Source: Candidatus Hodarchaeota archaeon
GTDB taxonomy: Archaea > Asgardarchaeota > Heimdallarchaeia > Hodarchaeales > Hodarchaeaceae
DNA: 42,650 nucleotides
Direction of reading: 5' to 3'
Assembly: GCA_016840035.1 (NCBI GenBank)
Contig: JAEOTC010000148.1
Coordinates: 1 to 42,650 of the forward strand
The notes under the pieces are model-generated. The model saw only the letters and a program-made list of their open reading frames with translations, was not told the DNA's origin and made no database searches. Numbering within the stretch: the first letter of the stretch is position 1; each line of letters begins with the position of its first letter. Of the stretch, positions 9,041 through 16,622 are shown in pieces. Position numbers and translations under genes: made by a program.

Positions 9041-9574
9041 CTAACTTTCTTCACTAATTTCAGAAGGTTGAATTTCCATTAATGGAACATTAGCTTCGAT
9101 CTGATCCCCCTCTGAGTAGAATATTTCTGTTATACTTCCCTCGAATGGTGAAACGATTTTATTCTCCATTTTCATGGCTTCTACTACCAATAAATCTTCA
9201 CCTTTTTTCACCTCGTCCCCTTCTTTTACTAGAATTTTTACAATTCGTCCAGGCATAGGACTTGATAAACTCCCTTCATCCTCTGTCTCCTCGAAATCCT
9301 CTTCCTCCAATTCAGTAACTCTTCGGATTTCATAATCCGCCCCATCTAGATGTATAAACCTCAAATCTCCATCTTTTGCAACAGAGCATTTGTAGATGAC
9401 GTTATCAAGTGTAAATTGAAATTGGCCGGATCCTAAGACTTTAGCGGTAACTGTGATTTCTCTCTCATTATCTTCGTGATCTTTAATAATCACAAAATAC
9501 CCATTTTGTTCATCACGCCGGAGACGGACTTCAAACCGATTACTCCCGTCATCAAAATTAAAAATTTCACTCAT
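9041..9574 (-). CDS. Biotin carboxyl carrier protein with BT-like N-terminal half
   Basis: The C-terminal half (residues about 103-170) is a biotinyl domain with the AMKM motif. Lys135 would carry biotin, and the flanks MPGRIVKILVKEGDEV and SPFEG are standard. The N-terminal 90 residues are beta-rich and look like the BT (bridge) domain that joins biotin carboxylase and carrier in fused alpha subunits; an acidic linker (residues 88-100) joins the halves. The polypeptide would therefore be the detached C-terminal part of an MCC/PCC-type alpha chain. It is 19 bp downstream of the biotin carboxylase gene. The BT assignment is inferred from position and from similarity in feel, not from an alignment. 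Confidence 0.92.
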   Translation of the reverse strand: MSEIFNFDDGSNRFEVRLRRDEQNGYFVIIKDHEDNEREITVTAKVLGSGQFQFTLDNVIYKCSVAKDGDLRFIHLDGADYEIRRVTELEEEDFEETEDEGSLSSPMPGRIVKILVKEGDEVKKGEDLLVVEAMKMENKIVSPFEGSITEIFYSEGDQIEANVPLMEIQPSEISEES

Positions 9575-9593
9575 AAGAAGTCCCTGTAAAGAT

Positions 9594-11294
9594 TCAATAT
9601 TTCCTACTACTCTTCTTATTGTGCTCCCATGCGCCTATTTTTTTCCATGGAGAATGAGGATCTAAATCCCTAATAAATGATGATTTTATATCATCGCTTC
9701 GTACAGGAATAATCTTCTTGATCGCCGCTTTCCCTTTTCCAATTGTACCGGAAACACGATCGCTTAGAACATCGAGACTCTCACGTCCCCAAGTGCCTAT
9801 TTTCTGCCAGGGGGAATGAGGATCGATTGTATTTAATATGGAAGCTGTTTCACCGTTTGTGTTGCTACTCATGAATGGTTCCATGACTTCAAACAGCGCT
9901 GCGGCTAATAACACTTGAAATGGAGTTTCTGTTTTTCCATTTTTCCATTTGTGGTAATGTTCAGTTACAAAATCGGTATGAGTATTGCCAGAAACAAAAT
10001 CTGGATGATTCAAAACTTCTCTTAGGAAGGTGATGTTTGTTGGAATCCCCAAAGCTGCGTAATTTCTTAAAGCCCATTTCATTTTTTGGATTGCATCATC
10101 TCGTGTTTCTGCGTGAACAATTAATTTTGCAATCATTGGATCGTAAAAAGTTGAAATTTCTCCTCCAGTAGTAGAAATCCCCAGATCATTTCTGATATTC
10201 ACTCCTACTGGCACTTGTACGGTTCTAATCTTTCCTGAAGTGGGGAGAAATTGTTTCTCTGGATTTTCAGCATAAATTCTAAATTCCAGTGAATGACCAC
10301 GACTAACAATATCTTCTTGCTGTACCTGCAGCTCTTGTCCTGCCGCAATTTTGATTTGCCACCGCACTAGATCGATTCCTGTAACGGCTTCCGTAATCGC
10401 ATGTTCTACCTGTAGACGCGCATTAATCTCCAAGAAATAGAACTTATTGTTTGTATCATCGAGAACAAACTCAACTGAACCAGCGTTAGTATAATTAACA
10501 GCCTTTGCTGCAGCAATAGCCACTTCCCCCATTTTATTTCTCAAATCATCGTCTAAGGCGGTTGAGGGGGTTTCCTCAATGATTTTTTGATGACGGCGTT
10601 GAATAGAACACTCTCTTTCATTTAAATGAATAATATTCCCAAAATGATCCCCTAAAATTTGAAATTCGATATGTCGAATATGTGTAAAGTATTTCTCTAA
10701 GAACACATCTCCTTTCCCAAAAGCATTTTTGGCTTCACGTCGTGCGCTTTCATATGCTGCAGAGAATTCATGTTCAGAGTTAACAATTCTCATTCCACGT
10801 CCACCTCCTCCGGCTGTGGCTTTTATGAGAAGGGGATATCCAATTTCTTTCGCTTTTTGTTTTAAGAATTTTTTATTCTTGGATCCACCATGGTAACCAG
10901 GAATTACTGGAATTTTGGCAGCTTTCATACTCTTTTTAGCTTGAATTTTGTCTCCTACCGCATGAATGGCTTTTGGATTAGGTCCAATCCAAATTAATCC
11001 TGCTTCCTGAACACGTTTTGCAAACTCAGCGTTCTCAGACAAAAATCCATATCCAGGATGAATGGCCTCAGATTTACTCTCTAAAGCAATTGCAATGATT
11101 TTATCCATATTTAGATAACTTTCAGAAGGAATAGGATTCCCTAGTGGATAAGAATAATCAGCAGCATGAACATGTACGGATTCCTCATCGACTTCAGAGT
11201 AGATTGCCACTGTTTCAATCCCCATCTCTTGAGCACCTGCTATGATACGACTCGCGATCTCTCCACGATTCGCGATAAGAATTCGGTTAAACAT
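9594..11294 (-). CDS. Biotin carboxylase (acyl-CoA carboxylase alpha, N-terminal part) with repeated tail
   Basis: The ATP-grasp biotin carboxylase core begins FNRILIANRGEIASRI. It contains the glycine loop GGGGRGM, the catalytic NARLQVEH segment and the BC C-domain (FRIYAENPE). It carboxylates biotin on the carrier with ATP and bicarbonate. I place the start at the ATG at 11294, giving the canonical N-terminus with a GTGAT-like Shine-Dalgarno sequence; a GTG three codons upstream is the alternative. After the core ends near residue 450 there is a tail of about 115 residues. It holds two copies of a DPHSPWxKIGxW motif, at residues 491-502 and 545-556. The BT and biotinyl parts are encoded by the next gene. 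Confidence 0.94.
   Translation of the reverse strand: MFNRILIANRGEIASRIIAGAQEMGIETVAIYSEVDEESVHVHAADYSYPLGNPIPSESYLNMDKIIAIALESKSEAIHPGYGFLSENAEFAKRVQEAGLIWIGPNPKAIHAVGDKIQAKKSMKAAKIPVIPGYHGGSKNKKFLKQKAKEIGYPLLIKATAGGGGRGMRIVNSEHEFSAAYESARREAKNAFGKGDVFLEKYFTHIRHIEFQILGDHFGNIIHLNERECSIQRRHQKIIEETPSTALDDDLRNKMGEVAIAAAKAVNYTNAGSVEFVLDDTNNKFYFLEINARLQVEHAITEAVTGIDLVRWQIKIAAGQELQVQQEDIVSRGHSLEFRIYAENPEKQFLPTSGKIRTVQVPVGVNIRNDLGISTTGGEISTFYDPMIAKLIVHAETRDDAIQKMKWALRNYAALGIPTNITFLREVLNHPDFVSGNTHTDFVTEHYHKWKNGKTETPFQVLLAAALFEVMEPFMSSNTNGETASILNTIDPHSPWQKIGTWGRESLDVLSDRVSGTIGKGKAAIKKIIPVRSDDIKSSFIRDLDPHSPWKKIGAWEHNKKSSRKY
9626..9824 (-). repeat. Two-copy 37-bp repeat inside the biotin carboxylase tail
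   Basis: Bases 9788-9824 and 9626-9662 match at 31 of 37 positions by hand alignment and encode DPHSPWQKIGTW and DPHSPWKKIGAW, 54 residues apart. Similarity at DNA level, not only in protein, suggests a fairly recent internal duplication or strong constraint. In fused MCC alpha chains a Pro/Trp-rich stretch lies at the junction to the BT domain, so the copies may be duplicated junction peptides. Confidence 0.75.
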
Positions 11295-11414
11295 CCTAAT
11301 CACTTATTCACTGTGTAGAAGTAGAGAATGGGGTTTGAAAGGACTTCTTGACAGTATAAATTCTATCTATCTCCTATCCAAGAGAGGAAATAAATGCTAT
11401 TAGTTATACACACC

Positions 11415-11424
11415 ACTATAGTGA
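11415..11424. promoter_or_regulatory. 10-bp perfect palindrome between divergent operons
   Basis: CACTATAGTG reads identically on both strands. It lies about mid-way between the carboxylase operon start (11294) and the NfeD start (11547), where a regulator could act on both. No binding protein can be named. Confidence 0.35.
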
Positions 11425-11460
11425 AGTAATTATTAAGTTTCGATCATCCTTTAAAAAGAC

Positions 11461-11486
11461 TGAGATGAAATCTCTGATTTATCTCA
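11461..11486. promoter_or_regulatory. Inverted repeat upstream of the nfeD promoter
   Basis: TGAGAT at 11461-11466 pairs with ATCTCA at 11481-11486. A second, nested arrangement, GAGAT-GAA-ATCTC, lies at 11462-11474. The element ends about 22 bp before a TATA-like box, a position suited to an operator. This is a pattern observation only. Confidence 0.35.
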
Positions 11487-11508
11487 CCCCTTGTTCTGGG
11501 TACTAAAA

Positions 11509-11516
11509 TTATAAAA
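11509..11516 (+). promoter_or_regulatory. Probable TATA box for nfeD-flotillin
   Basis: TTATAAAA is centred about 34 bp before the NfeD ATG. With the usual archaeal spacing of about 25 bp, transcription would start a few bases before the ATG, giving an almost leaderless mRNA. This fits the absence of a Shine-Dalgarno sequence there. Confidence 0.5.
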
Positions 11517-11546
11517 GGACCGATAAATCTAAAGTAATCGAGTATC

Positions 11547-12308
11547 ATGTCTGTAATAGATGTCCCCTTACTTCTCCTCATTTTAAAACAGATCTGCTTT
11601 GGAAGTTTGATTTCAGGTTTATTGATCTTCTTTTTAACTTTGATTCTTCAAGGAAGTCATCTTTTTGACCATGATACAGACTTAGATCATGATATTGACC
11701 ACGATTTCGACCATGGTGTGGGAATTGACCACGGTATTGGTGATATTGAACTTGATACCGATGTAGATATTGATTCAGATATAACAGTCGGTATAGATAA
11801 AGATATTCATGTGGGTATTGATAAAGATGTGGATTTGACTGATCACGGATTTGATGCTGATACCCCGGCCCCCTTAATGCTTCTACTAGGCACTTTTATG
11901 ATTTCTTTTGGAGGAACTGGAGTTATCTTAATTGACGACTCCATTCACATTATTGTTTTATTAGCAGTGCTCATATTAATTCCTGTTGGAACAACATACC
12001 TTATCTCCAAAGTATGGGCAAGAATTGCTGTATCTGAGATCTATGAAACACCTTTAGAAACAATAAAAGTTGACGATGAGGTAAAAACTCTCACTACTGT
12101 GGATACTTATGGAGGGTTAGTGCTGATCCAAACAAGTTCAATCCATGGACCTGTTAAAATGTCTGCAAAGACAGAAACTGGGGCCATCGCGAAAGGCATG
12201 GTTGCTTACGTTATGAAAGTTGAAAAAAATTCCTTAATCATTGATGAATGGCCTTCAACAGAAAAATCGAAAAAAGAATCTCCCAAGGGATCGATTGCTT
12301 GGGAATAA
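11547..12308 (+). CDS. NfeD-like membrane protein with Asp/His-rich loop
   Basis: This 253-residue protein has a first membrane helix at about residues 10-33. A loop of about 65 residues, made almost entirely of short Asp/His/Gly/Ile units (DHD, DIDHDF, GIDKDI), follows at about 38-105. Two or three further membrane helices come next (about 108-155), and a C-terminal soluble domain of about 80 residues compatible with the NfeD OB-fold. NfeD proteins partner with SPFH/flotillin proteins in membrane microdomains, and the flotillin gene follows after 19 bp. The loop's alternating Asp/His suggests divalent-metal binding outside the membrane, which is inference. The NfeD call rests on topology and gene pairing more than on a sharp motif. 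Confidence 0.75.
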   Translation: MSVIDVPLLLLILKQICFGSLISGLLIFFLTLILQGSHLFDHDTDLDHDIDHDFDHGVGIDHGIGDIELDTDVDIDSDITVGIDKDIHVGIDKDVDLTDHGFDADTPAPLMLLLGTFMISFGGTGVILIDDSIHIIVLLAVLILIPVGTTYLISKVWARIAVSEIYETPLETIKVDDEVKTLTTVDTYGGLVLIQTSSIHGPVKMSAKTETGAIAKGMVAYVMKVEKNSLIIDEWPSTEKSKKESPKGSIAWE

Positions 12309-12327
12309 TCTAAAAGAAAAGTAAAAT

Positions 12328-13599
12328 ATGGGTGATAAAAACAAAATGGTGAAATTATTCTTCTTACAAGGGAGTACAGGAAACGCGTTACTGGACAATC
12401 TCTGGTTAGTAATTGTCTTAGCATTTGTAATTTTCTTCTTATTTATCATATTCTTTGTATCACGTTATCGAAAATATAAAACAAATGAGTATGTTATACA
12501 TTTCCGTCGTGGAAAAATCAAAAGGGCGGGAACAGGTGGTACAGTAGTCTTATGGCCAGTATTTGATGAAGTTATTGTGATTCCTACCACTGTTCAACAA
12601 ACTTTACTAGAAGCAAGAGAAAAGGTAGTAAGTTATGAATACCAGGATGTGGCTCTAACTGCATTTGTTTATTGGCGTGTTACCAATCCGGAGGTATCCT
12701 ATTCGAAAGTAAGCTGGAATCCTGCGCGATCAGATTACGTTGAAAAAGCAATTAAAAATGCAACTGAAGCTATCATACGAACAACTTGTGCGAACATGAA
12801 AATTGAACAGATTATTCGAAATAGGGTTGAGATCATCAAGAACGTCACCAGTGAACTACATCACCTTGCTGGAGATTGGGGAATAACAGTCGAATCCGTT
12901 GAAATTAGAGACGTTGAAGTTTTAGATCAACGCCTTAAAGATAATCTTGAGGCTGTAAAGAAGATCGAAGAAGCTCAAACAGCTCAATTAAGACAAGCAG
13001 AAATGGAGGAAAGTGTCCAGCTAAGGAATTTAGATGTTCGTCAGCGGACAGGTGAACAAGATCAGACAGTAAAGTTGACTATTGAGAGGAAAGCCAAAGA
13101 ACGAGAGATTCAAATTGTACAGCTTGAACAACAACGAGCGATTATTGCAGCAGAAACAGTACGAAAACAAAAGCAAATCGATTCAGAGGCAGAGAAATAT
13201 CTCAGAGTTACTCAAGATGTAGGAGTCGAGGTCGAACGAATTCGTCAACAAGCCCTAGCTCACAAAGATCAACTACTTGCAGAAGCTGAAGGTGAGGCTG
13301 CGAAAATTAGTCAAACACAGATTGCTTACGCTCAAGGTATCTTAGAACAGGCAAAAGCGTTGAGTAAAGCAGATGAGAAATATATTCAAATGAAAGCAAT
13401 TGAGATGCTCCCTGATATTTTCAAAAATGTCGCAGTAGACAAAATGATATTACTTGGGGAAGGACAAGATGCCTATAAATCCATTGCACAAATGGTAATT
13501 CCATTCCTGGAAGTTGCTAAAGAATTAGGTTTGGCTACGAATGGAAAACCATCTGATGACAAGGAAAAAAAGCAGATCAGAAAGCGTACATCTAGCTAG
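12328..13599 (+). CDS. SPFH/flotillin-like membrane scaffold protein
   Basis: This 423-residue protein has one N-terminal membrane helix (about residues 24-46). An SPFH (band-7) domain follows, containing LWPVFDEV, VTNPEVSYSKV and the long QxALRxTI-like stretch around EAIIRTTCANMKIEQII. After it comes a long charged coiled coil (about 215-345, rich in Glu/Gln/Arg/Ala) and a basic tail. This is the flotillin arrangement: an oligomeric scaffold at the membrane. It is coupled to the NfeD-like gene and followed by a terminator, so the two form a closed two-gene operon. A second Met at residue 7 could be the start; no convincing Shine-Dalgarno sequence decides. Confidence 0.9.
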   Translation: MGDKNKMVKLFFLQGSTGNALLDNLWLVIVLAFVIFFLFIIFFVSRYRKYKTNEYVIHFRRGKIKRAGTGGTVVLWPVFDEVIVIPTTVQQTLLEAREKVVSYEYQDVALTAFVYWRVTNPEVSYSKVSWNPARSDYVEKAIKNATEAIIRTTCANMKIEQIIRNRVEIIKNVTSELHHLAGDWGITVESVEIRDVEVLDQRLKDNLEAVKKIEEAQTAQLRQAEMEESVQLRNLDVRQRTGEQDQTVKLTIERKAKEREIQIVQLEQQRAIIAAETVRKQKQIDSEAEKYLRVTQDVGVEVERIRQQALAHKDQLLAEAEGEAAKISQTQIAYAQGILEQAKALSKADEKYIQMKAIEMLPDIFKNVAVDKMILLGEGQDAYKSIAQMVIPFLEVAKELGLATNGKPSDDKEKKQIRKRTSS

Positions 13600-13608
13600 T
13601 CAACAAAT

Positions 13609-13641
13609 CATTAGGATTATCATTTCTAATGGTTTTTTTTT
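13609..13641 (+). terminator. Hairpin plus T-run terminator after the flotillin gene
   Basis: CATTAG (13609-13614) pairs with CTAATG (13626-13631), and nine T follow at 13633-13641. It starts 10 bp after the flotillin stop and ends exactly at the stop of the converging gene. The six-pair stem is weak, but the T-run alone fits archaeal termination. Confidence 0.65.
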
Positions 13642-14664
13642 CTAAAGATCTCCGAAAAGCATATTTCGTGATATCCGAATAGATTCTTTTCGTTCCCTCA
13701 TCCTTGAGAATCCTCCTTCGACCCAGTTCTTTGCTTCTTGATCTCGACCTAGCTTTCGGTATATAGAGCCGATTGTAAGATATAATACTGAATCATCTTT
13801 TAGTTGATTAGCCCTGATATAAAACTCCACAGCTTTTTCATATTCAAGTACCTGTTGAGATTTGATTGCCTTCCAGTAGAAAAGATTGCCTATTCGTACT
13901 AGTACAGAAACTTCAACGATTTCCTTCACGGTCTCTTTGTCTTCTCCATCCAAACGAGCCAAGATCTTCTCGTAACGAGATATTTGGGGAATAATTTTTA
14001 CAAAATCTTCGGGTTTGATGGTGGGACGCATGTAAAATGCTCCCTCCAGAATTGGGGTATCAGTAAACACCATTGATTCATCTAATAGGTTTGTTAGCGA
14101 TGCTTGGATCTGAGTAACATCCCGAATAATGCTTGAGAGGATCTGGTGACGTTCATGATCCATCTGTATACGTTCTAAGTCTGAAGTAGATTGCTTAATC
14201 GCCGCGGGAGTACTTTGTCCCTCAACAGAGGAAATTGAACTTTCAATGTTTTTGTAAATAAGTTTAATGAAATCTAAGGTTAGATCATCTTGAGAAGCTA
14301 CAGCATTAATATCCCTAATTAAAATCCTTTCAATCATATTATAATTTGATAAAACCCTACTTTTTGAGTCTCGAAGGAATAAAAGAAATAATGTGCAGTA
14401 ACGACCGTACTCTTGAATCCTTGGGTCTGCAGAATTTGAAGATTTTACCGTGAAGGGAAATGCAATTGCGAGCTCCTTTCGACCTGGAACTGGGAAAGAA
14501 CCGTGCAATTGGTTTAACTGATCTTGACTTTCACCTAATCCAAGCGCAGTCATAAGACTGATACTCAGTTTCATCGAGCTAGTTTCATCTAGCTTGGAGA
14601 GATTTATCTCTGTGATTGGTCCAGTATCAGCCATAACCGATAAAAGTACGCCTTCAAATAACAT
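13642..14664 (-). CDS. Longin/roadblock-like N-terminus with C-terminal TPR, unknown function
   Basis: This 340-residue protein has no family I can name firmly. The first 120 residues (GVLLSVMADTGPITEINLSKLD..., then LHGSFPVP and AIAFPF) look like the alpha/beta small-domain proteins (longin or roadblock type) common in Asgard genomes. A helical middle follows. Near residues 275-315 there is a tetratricopeptide-like helical pair (YEKAVEFYIRANQLKDDSVL...). It is soluble and has no signal peptide. A promoter-like AT block lies about 120 bp upstream. A scaffold for small GTPases is a family-level guess only. Confidence 0.7.
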   Translation of the reverse strand: MLFEGVLLSVMADTGPITEINLSKLDETSSMKLSISLMTALGLGESQDQLNQLHGSFPVPGRKELAIAFPFTVKSSNSADPRIQEYGRYCTLFLLFLRDSKSRVLSNYNMIERILIRDINAVASQDDLTLDFIKLIYKNIESSISSVEGQSTPAAIKQSTSDLERIQMDHERHQILSSIIRDVTQIQASLTNLLDESMVFTDTPILEGAFYMRPTIKPEDFVKIIPQISRYEKILARLDGEDKETVKEIVEVSVLVRIGNLFYWKAIKSQQVLEYEKAVEFYIRANQLKDDSVLYLTIGSIYRKLGRDQEAKNWVEGGFSRMRERKESIRISRNMLFGDL

Positions 14665-14781
14665 ATGAGAATCACTTGTTTATTTCGCTCTTACGTTTAT
14701 CAAGGGCATTTTTCTTGTTCTTTTTGAAATTAGAGGTTTTTCCTTCCTTGTTTTGCACGGATATTGGTATTTTTACCTATG

Positions 14782-14794
14782 TTATATTTTATAT
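14782..14794 (-). promoter_or_regulatory. AT-rich TATA-like block upstream of the 340-residue gene
   Basis: On the minus strand this reads ATATAAAATATAA, about 120 bp before the ATG at 14664. The 229-bp gap (14665-14893) also holds a second candidate, TTTATAAA, at 14827-14834. Neither is supported by position alone. No RNA gene or convincing ORF is visible in the gap. Confidence 0.3.
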
Positions 14795-14893
14795 TCCTAC
14801 CGATTTAAACCATTGTCTTTTGATTTTTTATAAACTTTGGTAAATCCACCTACCTTCTGATTTGTTTCTGATAGTACCCGCAATAAATTCATA

Positions 14894-16456
14894 TTATTCT
14901 GTGATTTTCTTTTTCCCCTGTTTTCTAGGAGGACTGGGTAACTCCCGCTCGGTCATTTCCACCCTTCTTCTTGAGTATTCTGCAATAGAATTTGTCAATG
15001 CGGCTTGATTAGTCGATATTCGTTTATAACTTCCCAGTGTAGGTGTATAGAGTGATTTTATGTCTAAATTGTAATTATTGAGTAAATTCCAAGAATTCCT
15101 GATTGATAGAAGATCATATAAATAATAAGCTGAGTCCATACATTCAACTATCTGCTTACGAGTTTTTAAATCAAGGTTCATAACATTGGGTCGATTTAAA
15201 ATCTCTAATAATAATTGTAAAATCTCTACTAACTCGTTAAGATCCTCCTCTGCGGGATCTTTCTTCTCAAAATAAGCTACAAGTAAATTGATTTCGGTGT
15301 TTAATCTATCTAGCTGGTATGATAGTAATTGAGTGCTACGTACGAACTTTCTTTTATCTAATCGTTTTATTAAAAGTCGTAAAGTTCTCATAGAGGCTTC
15401 AGGTTTGTATGTTTTTGTACCTAACCGTCTTAAAAAGCGCGCTAACCTTCCACTAAGCTTGAGTTGATTTGACATCTCTTTTGTTGTGCTTAAACCTTGT
15501 TTGTAATGTCGCTCCATAATTTCAAGTACAAATTGAGGTTCAATTTCTGTCGGGTAACCCAATTCGGTCAGTAAAAAATACGATTCTAGAATACGCGTAG
15601 GATTTTCTATATCCGTTAATCGTTTCTTAAGAAATGAAGAGAGTAAAAGTCGATCACTTTCGGTAAGATCGTCAAGTTTTCCTAATCGATGTATTAAAAA
15701 TGTGAATCCTACTATAGAATCTTCCACAAGTGAGGTTTCTAGTCCCTGCTCTATCAATCGAAATACAAATTCTGATACAATGTCATTCAAATGTTCTTTT
15801 GGTCCGATAATCAACGATGAAATGTCCATTAATGTGCTAAGATTATTAATCTCCTGTGGAGAGTTAGAAAACCGTTGGACTATTCGATTCATTTCCTTCT
15901 CCCCTTCTGAAGTAATTTGTTTGACGAAAGAGTAATTTTCTAACTGTGTTATTGTATCATCAGGAACCCGAAACTCCTCAGCTAATTCATTCAAGACTTT
16001 CTCAGACTGCTTCTTTCCTTGTAAACGGCCCTCTAGTAGGCCTTGCAATAATTCTTGGGGAATTTCTTCGTTTGTTTCCTTTGCTATACTATAAGATAAT
16101 GGAATAGAAATTTTTTCAAGTAAAGATTCCACACGTTCAAGCTTGCCTAAGATCTGTTGGTGTTCGTCAGTCAATTGTGAGAGAGAGTTCGTGATAAGCT
16201 GATCAAGATCTCGACGTGATGAGTAGGCCCCGAGTTCTTCATGGACTACTTCTCGTATTTGTTTTAATCTATCAGGTGTTAATTTCGTTTTCAAAAAGTC
16301 TTTCCCAAATTTTGACTCAAGCTTTCCATCAATTCTCTCCACCAAATAGGACTGTGCAATTTTTTTACGTGAAATATTTGCTGTATACTCCGCTACGACT
16401 GCTTTAATGAGCGCTGCGACAGTTAATCCTGCAAAGCCTATAAAAGGGGCAACCAC
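14894..16456 (-). CDS. Unknown helical protein with N-terminal hydrophobic segment
   Basis: Not recognised. This 520-residue protein starts with a hydrophobic stretch (MVAPFIGFAGLTVAALIKAV) that could anchor it in the membrane. The remainder is almost wholly predicted helix with many Leu/Glu/Lys. A short coiled coil lies at about residues 95-125, the later part resembles an armadillo-like helical stack, and the tail is basic (RRKQGKKK-like). No catalytic motif is visible. It is transcribed divergently from the CPBP protease, with about 165 bp between the ATG at 16456 and that gene's start. Confidence 0.75.
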   Translation of the reverse strand: MVAPFIGFAGLTVAALIKAVVAEYTANISRKKIAQSYLVERIDGKLESKFGKDFLKTKLTPDRLKQIREVVHEELGAYSSRRDLDQLITNSLSQLTDEHQQILGKLERVESLLEKISIPLSYSIAKETNEEIPQELLQGLLEGRLQGKKQSEKVLNELAEEFRVPDDTITQLENYSFVKQITSEGEKEMNRIVQRFSNSPQEINNLSTLMDISSLIIGPKEHLNDIVSEFVFRLIEQGLETSLVEDSIVGFTFLIHRLGKLDDLTESDRLLLSSFLKKRLTDIENPTRILESYFLLTELGYPTEIEPQFVLEIMERHYKQGLSTTKEMSNQLKLSGRLARFLRRLGTKTYKPEASMRTLRLLIKRLDKRKFVRSTQLLSYQLDRLNTEINLLVAYFEKKDPAEEDLNELVEILQLLLEILNRPNVMNLDLKTRKQIVECMDSAYYLYDLLSIRNSWNLLNNYNLDIKSLYTPTLGSYKRISTNQAALTNSIAEYSRRRVEMTERELPSPPRKQGKKKITE

Positions 16457-16490
16457 ATTTATTCACTATTAACTATTAATTCCCAAGCTC

Positions 16491-16502
16491 TTTAAAATAT
16501 AA
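16491..16502 (+). promoter_or_regulatory. Probable TATA box for the CPBP protease/amidase pair
   Basis: TTTAAAATATAA, in a gap between divergent genes, has the archaeal TATA composition. A start site would fall near 16520, leaving a leader of about 100 nt to the preferred ATG at 16623. Confidence 0.4.
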
Positions 16503-16622
16503 CTCAACATACTACTTACAGAGGACGACAAGGTAAAAATTTTTGATTCAGCGGGATCAATGAGAAAGAAAACCCATCATGAAGGTAATTTGAATATCTT
16601 TCGTCGTTTAGAGGTATCTACA

